Shown here piece after piece: positions 25,220-33,048 of a DNA stretch of 64,000 bases. The stretch is from the NCBI RefSeq assembly GCF_025398735.1, contig NZ_CP104694.1:4613001-4677000 (forward strand), given 5' to 3'. The notes beneath the pieces are model-generated. The model saw only the letters and a program-made list of their open reading frames with translations. It was not told the DNA's origin and ran no database searches. Within the stretch, counting starts at the first letter, position 1. Each line of letters opens with the position of its first letter. The DNA is from Tahibacter amnicola (lineage in GTDB: Bacteria > Pseudomonadota > Gammaproteobacteria > Xanthomonadales > Rhodanobacteraceae). A program made the translations under genes and the position numbers.

Positions 25220-27922
25220 TCAGGCCCTCAACTGCGCCAGTGCGGCGGCCAGGTCGGCGGCGCTGCGCGGGCGTTCGGCGACGTTACGCTTGAGGCAGCG
25301 CAGGATCACGGCTTCCAGCTCCGGCCGTACTTCCGGCCAGAGCGCGGAGGGTCGGGCGGGTTCCTGCTGCATCTGCGCCATATAGATCTCCATCGTGTTC
25401 GAACCGCTGAACGGCAAAGCGCCACAGAACATCTCGGTCATGAGAACGCCGCAGGAATAGATATCCGCACGTTCGTCGACCTCCTCGCCTGCCAGCTGTT
25501 CGGGCGCGCAATAGTTGGGCGTACCCAGGAACGTGCCTGGCTGGGTGTGCCCCGGTTGCGCGCGGCGGGCCGGTCGGGCAATGCCGAAATCCATCAGCTT
25601 CGCGTTGCCGTTGGCTTCCAGGATCAGATTTTCGGGCTTGATGTCGCGGTGCAATACACCGACTTCGTGCGCCGCAGCAAGGCCGGCCGCCAGCTGGCGC
25701 GCGATGCGCAGCCCCGCCGAATAGGGCACGCGCTTGGCTTCCCGCAACAGGAAGCGCAGGGTCATGCCGCGCACGTATTCCATCGAGATGTACGGCATGC
25801 CGTTGACTTCGCCGAAATCAAAGGTGCGCAACACGTTGGGATGGGTGATGCGGCGGGCCAGCTTGATCTCGCTCTTGAGCCGGTCGAGCTGCTCCGCATC
25901 GAGCAGCGCGCCGGGCTTGAGCATCTTCAGCGCGACCACGTCATCCAGTTCCAGGTCGTGCGCCTTGTAGACCACGCCCATGCCACCGGCACCCAGCACC
26001 GACAGCACCCGGTAGCGGCCACCCAAGGTGGTGCCCGCGGCGAGCTCGCCGGTGTCACGCGACACGACGGGGGTTGTTGCACGCGGCGCAGAAGCGCCGC
26101 GGACGGCGGAGCGCTGGAGAGTAGCGCCCTCGCCGATATCCGGCTCCGGCAGGCGTCCGAGCACCTCATTATTGACGGCATAAAACGGCTTGCCGCTGAA
26201 ATTGCCCGTCGCCACCGCCACGCTGTCGGGTCCCAGCGCTCCCTTGACCGACTCGCCGGCATTCTTGCCAGCCAGCAGCTGCCCCGGCGCTGCATCGCAC
26301 AACAGCCGGTCGATCTGGACCTGCGCCGGGCCGATCAGCTGTTTGCCATGCTCTTCGCTGGCCAGCACCATCGCACCATCCGCCAGGGCGGCGGCGGGTT
26401 TGAATTCGCCCTCGCTGAGGATTTCGCGAAACACACGCAGCGCATCAACCAGGCGTGCCTGCCCACTGAAGGCAAGCAACCAGCGGGCGCCCACCAGGGG
26501 CCGGCATATTCCCGAGGTCACGGCCGCCATCGCCTCCAGGCGCGACTGAATGCGCTGCTGCATCGACAGCACCGCCTCGGGCGCGGTGGCCGGTGGAAGC
26601 GTCAGCAATTCGCGGAATTCCAGCCCGAGCAAGGCATGCATTTCCCGGTGCGGCGGCTGCAGCACCGCCATCGGCCGCGTACGCAACTCGACCACCGCCC
26701 CGCCGCCTTCCTGGCCGGGCTCCGGCAGGAAGCGCGCGAGATTGCCGACATAGCCTTCCATGTCGCTCTTCTCGCGCAGGTCCGACAGGAGCGAATCGAA
26801 GGCGCGCGCGAGGCGGGCCAGTTCATCCTTGCCCTCGATGCCGATGCGCGTCTGGAAATTCCCCGCCGCGGCCGCCTCGGCGGCACTGGCCATGGCACTG
26901 ACCGGCCGCAGGATGCCCTTGGAGATGACATAGGACAGCAGCAGCGCCGCGAGCAGGGAGGCCAGGCCCGCTGCCAGGACGCTGTTGAGGATGGAGCGGT
27001 AGCTGGCGATGATCTGGTCCGCCGAGGCCAGCACCACGACATTACCCAATGCCGCCTCGCCGGGGGCTGCTGTCGCGGCACTCTTGGCGACCCATTCCTG
27101 GTCGCCCAGGTGCAGTGCGACACCGCCCTCGGTCATGGGCTTGAGCCGTTCGGGCGAATTGGCGATCACGTCCTTGAGCTGGGCCGCGGCCGCAGATTCC
27201 AGCGAGCTGGCGACCAGGGTCGGCTTCTTGTCGACGGGAATCCAGAAAGCGATCTCGGCGCCGCTGACCTGGGCGACCTTGCGTGCCAGGCTGTCATCGA
27301 TCGCTGCGGCGAGCAGCAGGAATCCGACCACGTTCTCATCCTGTGCCAGCGGCACGATGGCGCCCTGGTACAGCTTGTTGTTGAAGCGCCAGTAGCCGCT
27401 GAACGGACGGGTTTCCTGCAGGGCGGGCGCCACCAGGGCATCCTCGGCCAGGGATTCCCGGAAGGCCTCGTTCTGGTCGGTGCGCGCCAGCACCTCGCCC
27501 TTGCCGTCGAGCAGGATGCCCAGGTCAAAGCCGAACTCCTTCTGGCGATCGCCGAGGAGGTCACGCATCGAGGTGGTATCAGGACCGGCATCGCCGCCCA
27601 GGCCCGGCAGGGTGCTGGCACTGGTGGCGTCGGCAATGTACTTGACGAAACTGGCGTCGGAGGCGAATACGCGCAGCGACAGTTCCAGTTGCTCCAGGCG
27701 GCGCTGTTCGAATTCGCGCTGCACGGCCGCGCTGGTGGTTAGCGCTTTCTCGACGGCCTGCTTGGCCACGCCCTGGCCCTGCACATAGGTCACCACGACG
27801 GCGGCCCCGACCGCCAGCACGATCAGCAGCGCGGTAGCCAGGAAGAAGCGCAGCGCCAGCGGCAACGCGAAACCGCGCTGACGACGGGGCAGGTCAGTAA
27901 CCGCCATCGCTGCTTCGGCCAT
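25220..27922 (-). CDS. Receptor-type Ser/Thr protein kinase with periplasmic sensor, HAMP and degenerate cyclase-like domain
   Basis: A 900-residue protein with an inverted order for bacterial receptor kinases. TM1 (about 20-46) is followed by a periplasmic cache-like sensor (about 47-315), TM2 (about 318-340) and a HAMP region. A middle region (about 400-570, VELRTRPMAVL onward) recalls a class III cyclase fold without visible catalytic residues. The C-terminal Hanks-type kinase (about 633-900) is intact: GAGGMGVVYK, VALKML, HRDIKPEN, DFGIA and CAPEQ. It should phosphorylate proteins in the cytosol in response to an envelope signal. The start overlaps the cupredoxin gene by 29 bases; ATG 27907 is an alternative. 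Confidence 0.9.
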   Translation of the reverse strand: MAEAAMAVTDLPRRQRGFALPLALRFFLATALLIVLAVGAAVVVTYVQGQGVAKQAVEKALTTSAAVQREFEQRRLEQLELSLRVFASDASFVKYIADATSASTLPGLGGDAGPDTTSMRDLLGDRQKEFGFDLGILLDGKGEVLARTDQNEAFRESLAEDALVAPALQETRPFSGYWRFNNKLYQGAIVPLAQDENVVGFLLLAAAIDDSLARKVAQVSGAEIAFWIPVDKKPTLVASSLESAAAAQLKDVIANSPERLKPMTEGGVALHLGDQEWVAKSAATAAPGEAALGNVVVLASADQIIASYRSILNSVLAAGLASLLAALLLSYVISKGILRPVSAMASAAEAAAAGNFQTRIGIEGKDELARLARAFDSLLSDLREKSDMEGYVGNLARFLPEPGQEGGGAVVELRTRPMAVLQPPHREMHALLGLEFRELLTLPPATAPEAVLSMQQRIQSRLEAMAAVTSGICRPLVGARWLLAFSGQARLVDALRVFREILSEGEFKPAAALADGAMVLASEEHGKQLIGPAQVQIDRLLCDAAPGQLLAGKNAGESVKGALGPDSVAVATGNFSGKPFYAVNNEVLGRLPEPDIGEGATLQRSAVRGASAPRATTPVVSRDTGELAAGTTLGGRYRVLSVLGAGGMGVVYKAHDLELDDVVALKMLKPGALLDAEQLDRLKSEIKLARRITHPNVLRTFDFGEVNGMPYISMEYVRGMTLRFLLREAKRVPYSAGLRIARQLAAGLAAAHEVGVLHRDIKPENLILEANGNAKLMDFGIARPARRAQPGHTQPGTFLGTPNYCAPEQLAGEEVDERADIYSCGVLMTEMFCGALPFSGSNTMEIYMAQMQQEPARPSALWPEVRPELEAVILRCLKRNVAERPRSAADLAAALAQLRA

Positions 27923-28562
27923 AGGGTTTTCCGAATTTATTCATATGTGGAGGAATCTTCTTCTGCGACACATCCAGCTTTACCTGCACGGCACCGCCCT
28001 GCCCCGCCACCCGTTCGCCGTGCCAGGGCGTGGCACGGTCGAGCCAGACCACCAGGTCGCCCTTGCCGGCGGGCACATCCTTGAGCTTGAAACGTCCCTG
28101 GGCGTCAGGTCGAACAAAATGCGGGGTATCGAGCACCAGGATGTGGCCGACCATCGAATGGTGGACGTTGCAGTACACCCGCACGTAGCCGGCGTGGTCG
28201 AAGCGCTGGGTCTTGCCCTCGCCCTGGCCGTAGAGACCGATATCGAAGGCGTTGTCTTTCGAGCTGGAGAAGGCGTTGTGGAGAATCGGATCCTGATTGG
28301 GAAAGCGCACCTGGCTCCCCACGGTGACCGGCAGGATGCGCGGCACGAACTGCTTTCGCTGGGTGACCATCTCGTAGGGCTGGGTCGATGGAGACATCAC
28401 CCCGGGATTGGTGGGCCGGAAGTAGACAACCGCCTCGGCGGCCTCCTCCGGGCGTAGCGCCTTGCCATCCAGGTACAGGGTGACCTGGCCTTCGATGGTA
28501 GCCGCCCAGGCCACCGACGAAAGCCCAGCCAGGGCCGCACACAGCCATCTCATCGCGCGCAC
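27894..28562 (-). CDS. Secreted cupredoxin-like (methylamine-utilization-type) protein
   Basis: A 222-residue protein with a signal peptide (about 1-20). The domain keeps a type-1 copper pattern: H95 in ILHNAF and C131-xx-H134-xx-M137 in YCNVHHSMVGH. A following FKLKDVPAGKGDLVVWL segment is a carboxypeptidase-regulatory-like strand pair. It belongs to the plastocyanin-like proteins often named methylamine utilization protein and may bind copper or carry electrons in the periplasm. The GTG start at 28562 is backed by AGGAGG four bases upstream. It is the first gene of the kinase operon and might be the envelope sensor partner; that role is inferred. Confidence 0.85.
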   Translation of the reverse strand: MRAMRWLCAALAGLSSVAWAATIEGQVTLYLDGKALRPEEAAEAVVYFRPTNPGVMSPSTQPYEMVTQRKQFVPRILPVTVGSQVRFPNQDPILHNAFSSSKDNAFDIGLYGQGEGKTQRFDHAGYVRVYCNVHHSMVGHILVLDTPHFVRPDAQGRFKLKDVPAGKGDLVVWLDRATPWHGERVAGQGGAVQVKLDVSQKKIPPHMNKFGKPYGRSSDGGY

Positions 28563-28769
28563 ATTGCCTCCTCACCGACCATGGCCCGCCGATGGCTGGC
28601 CGTTCCGACTTCCGGCACCACGGCGATCGGCGCGTTTCGCCTACGCTTGGACGGATGCCACCGGATGCAGCGCTGTGGTGGCCACGTGTCCCCCCGGCAC
28701 GCCTTCTCAGGCATCATAGTGCAAAGCCGCCCGGGCAGGCAGCCCGAAGAACAGATGGAAGAATGGTCC

Positions 28770-29051
28770 ATGCCGAGTATCGACATCCGCCACAAACACA
28801 AGAAAGCCACCAAGGAAGCCAAGCAGGCCGTCACCGACGTGGCCCGCGAAATCAGCCAGAAATTTGACCTCACCTATGGATGGGACGGCGACGTGCTCCA
28901 CTTCGAGCGTTCGGGCGTCAGCGGCAAGATCGCCCTGGAAAAGGGCCTGGTTCACGTGACCGCGGAACTGGGCTTCCTGCTGTCCATGCTCAAACCCACC
29001 GTGGAGAAGGAAATCGAGAAACGCCTGGTCGAGCACTTCGGCGCGGCGTGA
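28770..29051 (+). CDS. Polyhydroxyalkanoic acid system family protein (granule-region protein)
   Basis: A 93-residue protein beginning PSIDIRHKHKKATKEAK, with a hydrophobic-charged pattern and the closing KPTVEKEIEKRLVEHFG. It matches the small PHA_gran_rgn family found beside polyhydroxyalkanoate granule genes. Its molecular role is not established. The start at 28770 follows GGAAG at good spacing; ATG 28755 is possible. The next genes, a patatin and a phasin, strengthen the link to storage granules. It is divergent from the cupredoxin-kinase operon. Confidence 0.85.
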   Translation: MPSIDIRHKHKKATKEAKQAVTDVAREISQKFDLTYGWDGDVLHFERSGVSGKIALEKGLVHVTAELGFLLSMLKPTVEKEIEKRLVEHFGAA

Positions 29052-29123
29052 CCCTCCGGCCGGCGCCGTGCCGATTGGCACCGGTCCGGCCCCCGCCCCT
29101 CCACTCGTTTGCGGCCGCGCCGG

Positions 29124-29151
29124 TTGTCCCGTCGCGGTCGCCCGCTACAAT
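29124..29151 (+). promoter_or_regulatory. Promoter of the patatin gene
   Basis: TTGTCC and TACAAT are separated by 16 bases and lie 30 bases before the patatin ATG. The -10 has five consensus matches and resembles other -10 boxes of this window. Confidence 0.45.
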
Positions 29152-29180
29152 CCCTTCGTCACTCGCATCAGGTCGTTTCC

Positions 29181-30503
29181 ATGCTCGTAGTCCAGGCCGC
29201 CAGCAAGCCGCGCAAGCGGACCACGCGGGCGCGAATCGGTTTAGCGGTCGCCGGTGGCGGCCCCATTGGCGGCATGTACGAGCTGGGCGCGCTGCGCGCC
29301 ATCGAAGAGGCAGTCACGGGACTGGACCTGACTGACCTGGATGTCTACGTCGGTGTCAGTTCCGGCGCGTTCCTGGCGGCGGGCCTGGCCAACCTGCTCG
29401 ACACCGCCGAGATGTGCCGGATCTTCCTCACCGGCCAGTCGGACCAGGCGCGATTCCACCCGGAAGTCTTCGTCCGGCCGGCGATGTTCGAGTACCTGCG
29501 TCGCGCCATCCACATGCCACGCATGATTGTCGACTGGGTTGGCGCAGTGGCGCGCAATCCGCTTGAATTCAACGTGTCCGATTCGTTGATGCGCCTGGGC
29601 AGCCTGCTGCCGACGGGCCTGTTCGACAACGGAGCGATCGAGTCCTTCCTGCGCGAGATGTTCACTACGCACGGTCGCAGCAACGACTTCCGCGAGCTCC
29701 AGCGACGCCTGTATGTCATCGCGGTCGAACTGGACAGCGGTCGCGAGGTGCGTTTCGGTGCGCCCGGCCACGATGACGTCCCGATCTCGGTGGCGATTGA
29801 AGCCAGCGCTGCCCTGCCGGGCCTCTACCCGCCGGTGAAGATCGGCTCCAAGTATTACGTCGACGGCGCATTGCAGCGCACCTTGCACGCCAGCGTCGCG
29901 CTTGACCAGGGCGCCGACCTGGTCATCGGCATCAATCCGCTGGTGCCCTTCGATGCCGCCCAGGCCCACGCCAGCGGCGCGGCCGCGCCGGGCAGCCTGA
30001 TCGAAGGTGGCCTTCCCGCGGTGCTGTCGCAGACGTTCCGCACCATGCTGCAGTCGCGCATGCAAGCCAGTGTCTCGCGCTACGCGCGGCACTACGACAG
30101 TGCCGATGTGGTGCTGTTCGAGCCGAATGCGGATGACGTGAAAATGTTTTTTACCAACGTTTTCAGCTACGCCAACCGTCAGCAGGTGGCCGAGCATGCC
30201 TACCGCTCGACCCTGGCGGACCTGCGAGCCCGCCGCGAGGTGATCGAACCGATTCTGCAGCGCAACGGCCTGGCATTTGACGAGGCCGTGATGTCCGACA
30301 CCCACCGCACCCTGCACGATGGCCTGGCCCAGCCCCGACCGGCCGGTTCACCGACGACCTCGCGCCTGCGCTATGCACTGGACGAGCTGGATGGGCTGAT
30401 CGAGAAGGGGCGCGCCGCATCACGCCAGACACGCCCGCAGCGCAGCGAGCCACGCAAACCGGCACGCCGGCGCGCGCGCAAGAAACCGGCGGACGAATCC
30501 TGA
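29181..30503 (+). CDS. Patatin-like phospholipase/esterase
   Basis: A 440-residue patatin with the oxyanion-hole motif GGGPIGGMYELGAL, the nucleophile Ser in VGVSSGAF (GxSxG) and the catalytic Asp in YVDGALQRT (DGA). The Ser-Asp dyad is intact. The C-terminal tail (after about residue 400) is very basic (RKPARRRARKK) and may contact nucleic acid or anionic surfaces. Between a PHA granule-region gene and a phasin, it could act on granule lipids or PHA oligomers; that is inference. The start at 29181 is chosen for its short leader after a clear promoter. Confidence 0.9.
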   Translation: MLVVQAASKPRKRTTRARIGLAVAGGGPIGGMYELGALRAIEEAVTGLDLTDLDVYVGVSSGAFLAAGLANLLDTAEMCRIFLTGQSDQARFHPEVFVRPAMFEYLRRAIHMPRMIVDWVGAVARNPLEFNVSDSLMRLGSLLPTGLFDNGAIESFLREMFTTHGRSNDFRELQRRLYVIAVELDSGREVRFGAPGHDDVPISVAIEASAALPGLYPPVKIGSKYYVDGALQRTLHASVALDQGADLVIGINPLVPFDAAQAHASGAAAPGSLIEGGLPAVLSQTFRTMLQSRMQASVSRYARHYDSADVVLFEPNADDVKMFFTNVFSYANRQQVAEHAYRSTLADLRARREVIEPILQRNGLAFDEAVMSDTHRTLHDGLAQPRPAGSPTTSRLRYALDELDGLIEKGRAASRQTRPQRSEPRKPARRRARKKPADES

Positions 30504-30592
30504 CATGCCGCCGGACGGGCGCCTGCACTACCGGGCGTTCCGATGCGCGAGCATCCGGCGCGCATACCGTTGCGCTTTGCGATCGGCGAGCC

Positions 30593-30608
30593 GTATAGAC
30601 GTCCATAC
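30593..30608. promoter_or_regulatory. 16-base near-palindrome upstream of the phasin gene
   Basis: GTATAGACGTCCATAC reads the same on both strands except for one symmetric pair. It lies 135 bases upstream of the phasin start and 90 bases after the patatin stop. It looks like a dimer-binding operator. No regulator of PHA genes (PhaR type) is seen in the window. Confidence 0.3.
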
Positions 30609-30742
30609 GCACACGCGTGTCGTCACCCGCACCGGCACCTCCGCAATGCGTCATAGTGTGATTATTCTAGGCACGGCCCGGAGACTGCCGTCGATCCGGG
30701 GTTGTTTTCGTGCGCCCTGACCCTTTCCACGAGGAGCGTCGT

Positions 30743-31249
30743 ATGAGCAAGCCGAAACTCAAGTCGAAGGCCAAGCCGGCCCCCCAGCCCGCGGACAACC
30801 TCGGTAAATCCATCATGGAATCGGCCCAGCAGATCTGGCTGGCCGGCCTGGGTGCTTTCGCCAAGGCACAGGAAGAAGGTTCCCGCCTGTTCGAGAACCT
30901 GGTCAAGGAAGGCCTCAACCTGGAGAAGAAAACGCGCAAGATTGCCGTCGGCAAGGCCGACGAAGTGCGCGGCGCGGTTGAATCGGGCGTCAGCCAGGTC
31001 AAGGAACGCACCCAGGAAACCTGGGACAAGCTGGAAAAGGTCTTCGAAGATCGCGTGTCGCGGGCGCTGGGTCGCCTGGGTGTTCCCGGTCGTCGCGAAT
31101 TGGCCGAGCTGTCTGCCCGCGTCGAAGAACTCTCGCGCGAGATCCGCAAGCTCAACAGCCGCGGCTCCAGCCCGGCGCCGGCGAAGAAGGCGACACGCAA
31201 AGCTTCCAACAGCGCGCGGGCGCGGGCCCCGGGCGCCGAAGTGAATTAA
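30743..31249 (+). CDS. Phasin family protein
   Basis: A 168-residue protein with the phasin core SAQQIWLAGLGAFAKAQEEG, amphipathic helices, and a long coiled-coil ending in basic repeats (PAPAKKATRKA). Phasins coat polyhydroxyalkanoate granules; the basic tail is like that of phasins proposed to bind DNA. The start at 30743 has GAGGAG at good distance. It is the third PHA-linked gene in a row, transcribed on its own after a 240-base gap that contains a palindrome at 30593-30608. A strong hairpin follows the stop. Confidence 0.92.
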   Translation: MSKPKLKSKAKPAPQPADNLGKSIMESAQQIWLAGLGAFAKAQEEGSRLFENLVKEGLNLEKKTRKIAVGKADEVRGAVESGVSQVKERTQETWDKLEKVFEDRVSRALGRLGVPGRRELAELSARVEELSREIRKLNSRGSSPAPAKKATRKASNSARARAPGAEVN

Positions 31250-31262
31250 GCACACGCACTGC

Positions 31263-31296
31263 GCATTCCGCAGATGCCCTCCGGCGTGCGGAATGC
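31263..31296 (+). terminator. Hairpin after the phasin gene
   Basis: GCATTCCGCA and TGCGGAATGC form a perfect 10-bp stem 14 bases after the phasin stop. It is followed by a second small stem (ACTCTG/CAGAGT). T-rich bases follow only later, so termination is likely but not of the classic form. Confidence 0.5.
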
Positions 31297-31379
31297 ACAG
31301 GAACTCTGCACTTGTCCAGAGTTTCCTTAAGAAACAAATCTTATTTTTGTACGTCAGGCGAGCCACCTACACTGGGCTG

Positions 31380-31455
31380 CCGGCGCGATTTCAGGCCCGT
31401 CAACCACCAACGACGCCGGGAACCCTCCCCCCGGCTCTGGTTGACGGGCTTTTTT
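31380..31455 (+). ncRNA. Candidate small RNA ending in a strong intrinsic terminator
   Basis: GCCCGTCAACC (31395-31405) and GGTTGACGGGC (31439-31449) form an 11-bp perfect stem around an inner GCCGGG/CCCCGGC stem, followed directly by six T residues. A TACACT -10 at 31368-31373, with a T-rich -35 region 16 to 17 bases upstream, would start transcription near 31380. The transcript would be about 76 bases with no open frame. It could instead be a second terminator of the phasin transcript. Confidence 0.45.
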
Positions 31456-31569
31456 ACGACAAGTGTCCGCAATCGCGCCGACGCGCGGCGATGACACCGG
31501 ACTCGGCACCATTCCTGGTGAAGAATCTGTCGAAGCCGCAGGTCGTGGCCACGATTCAGGCATGACCGC

Positions 31570-31575
31570 TACACT
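31570..31575 (+). promoter_or_regulatory. -10 box that would give a leaderless cardiolipin synthase mRNA
   Basis: TACACT ends six bases before the ATG at 31582, so transcription would begin at or next to the A of the start codon. No Shine-Dalgarno sequence is present before this ATG. The -35 region is weak. Confidence 0.35.
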
Positions 31576-31581
31576 GGCGAC

Positions 31582-33048
31582 ATGACGTCCTCGCCAACGC
31601 CATCAACGCCCCCTGCCACGCCCCTGCGGCGCATGGCCGAGCAGGCATTCAGCCGAGCCGCCGGCGCGCCCTTGATCGGCGGCAACCAGGTCGAGCTGCT
31701 GATCGACGCGGAAGATCATTTCGAAGCCTGGCTCGCCGCGATTGCGTCCGCGCGCCGCAGTATCTTCCTGGAAAATTACATCATTCGGGACGATCCGGTC
31801 GGCCGCCGCCTGCGCGATGCGCTGGCCCGGCGCGCCGCGGCCGGCGTCGCGGTCTTCGTGATGCGCGACTGGCTGGGCTGTCTGGGCCAGGACAGCACCC
31901 GCTACTGGGCACCGCTGGTTGAGGCCGGCGGATGCGTGCGCACCTTCAACGCACCGCGATTGAGCAGCCCGGTCGGCTGGATCAGCCGCGACCATCGCAA
32001 GCTGCTGGTGATCGACAACACCCTCGGCTTCATCTCCGGCGTCTGCGTCTCTGCCAAGTGGCTGGGAGACGCCAGCTCCGATACGCCGCCCTGGCGCGAT
32101 ACGGGAGTTTCCGTACGAGGGCCCGCAGTTGCCGAGCTCTCGGCCGCTTTTGCCGATCTTTGGGCCAAGGACAACCCGCCCGTGCCCGGTCACTTGCTGG
32201 AGCCGGTGCCGGACGTCGCGGGCGACATGGACGTGCGGGTGATCGCCACGGTGCCCAGCACTGCCGGCCTGTTTCGTCTCGATCAGCTCATCGCCGCCAT
32301 GGCGCGGCGGCGCCTGTGGATTTCGGACGCGTACTTCGTGGGGCTGCCGCCTTACGTGGCGGCCCTGGCGGCCGCGGCACGCGACGGCGTCGACGTGCGC
32401 CTGCTGGTTCCCGGCGCCAGTGACATCCCCGTCGTTGCGCGATTGTCGCGGGCCGGGTATCGCCCGCTGCTCGAGGCGGGCATCCGCGTTTTCGAGTGGA
32501 ATGGCTCGATGATGCACGCCAAGACAGCCGTCGCCGATTCGCTCTGGGCGCGGGTGGGGTCGAGCAACCTCAACATCGCCAGCTGGATGGGCAACTGCGA
32601 GATTGACCTGGCGATCGAAGACCGCGCCTTCGCGCAGAAGATGGAAGAGCAATTCGTGCGCGACCTGGAGCAGTCAACGGAAATCGTCCTCAAGCCGGCG
32701 CGGCAGGCCAAACGACAGCGGCGGCGCAGGGCGCGCGGGCACGACAGTGGCTCCGGACGCGCCGCCGCAAGCGTGATGCGCCTGGCCCACAGCGTCGGCG
32801 CCGCGCTGGGCAACCAGCGGGTGCTCGGGCGCGCCGAGGCTGGCGCCCTGCCCTGGGCCAGCCTGGTGCTATTTGCCTTTTCCATGATTGCCATTCTCTG
32901 GCCGCGCGTGGTGGCCTGGCCGCTCGCAGCGACGTTCGGGTTGATCGGGCTGAGCCTTTTTGCGCGTTTCCTCATGACGCGACGTGCGACACAATTGCCG
33001 GCTTCCGCCGCCACGCCGGCGCCGCCGACCGTCGCCCCCAAATCATGA
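31582..33048 (+). CDS. Phospholipase D-type cardiolipin synthase
   Basis: A 488-residue phosphatidyltransferase with two HKD-type motifs: HRKLLVID in the first half and HAKTAVAD in the second, with SNLNIASW after the latter. It probably joins phosphatidyl groups to form cardiolipin. Unlike ClsA it has no N-terminal membrane helices; instead two hydrophobic segments lie near the C-terminus (about 430-475, SLVLFAFSMIAILWPRVVAW). A highly basic stretch (KRQRRRRARG) precedes them. The ATG lies right after a -10 box. The stop overlaps the next gene by four bases. Confidence 0.88.
   Translation: MTSSPTPSTPPATPLRRMAEQAFSRAAGAPLIGGNQVELLIDAEDHFEAWLAAIASARRSIFLENYIIRDDPVGRRLRDALARRAAAGVAVFVMRDWLGCLGQDSTRYWAPLVEAGGCVRTFNAPRLSSPVGWISRDHRKLLVIDNTLGFISGVCVSAKWLGDASSDTPPWRDTGVSVRGPAVAELSAAFADLWAKDNPPVPGHLLEPVPDVAGDMDVRVIATVPSTAGLFRLDQLIAAMARRRLWISDAYFVGLPPYVAALAAAARDGVDVRLLVPGASDIPVVARLSRAGYRPLLEAGIRVFEWNGSMMHAKTAVADSLWARVGSSNLNIASWMGNCEIDLAIEDRAFAQKMEEQFVRDLEQSTEIVLKPARQAKRQRRRRARGHDSGSGRAAASVMRLAHSVGAALGNQRVLGRAEAGALPWASLVLFAFSMIAILWPRVVAWPLAATFGLIGLSLFARFLMTRRATQLPASAATPAPPTVAPKS

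Noticed and set aside
24806-27742. 978-codon open frame on the plus strand opposite the porin and kinase genes
   Set aside because: It is fully antisense to two well-supported genes, shows no domain signature and is explained by high GC at third codon positions.
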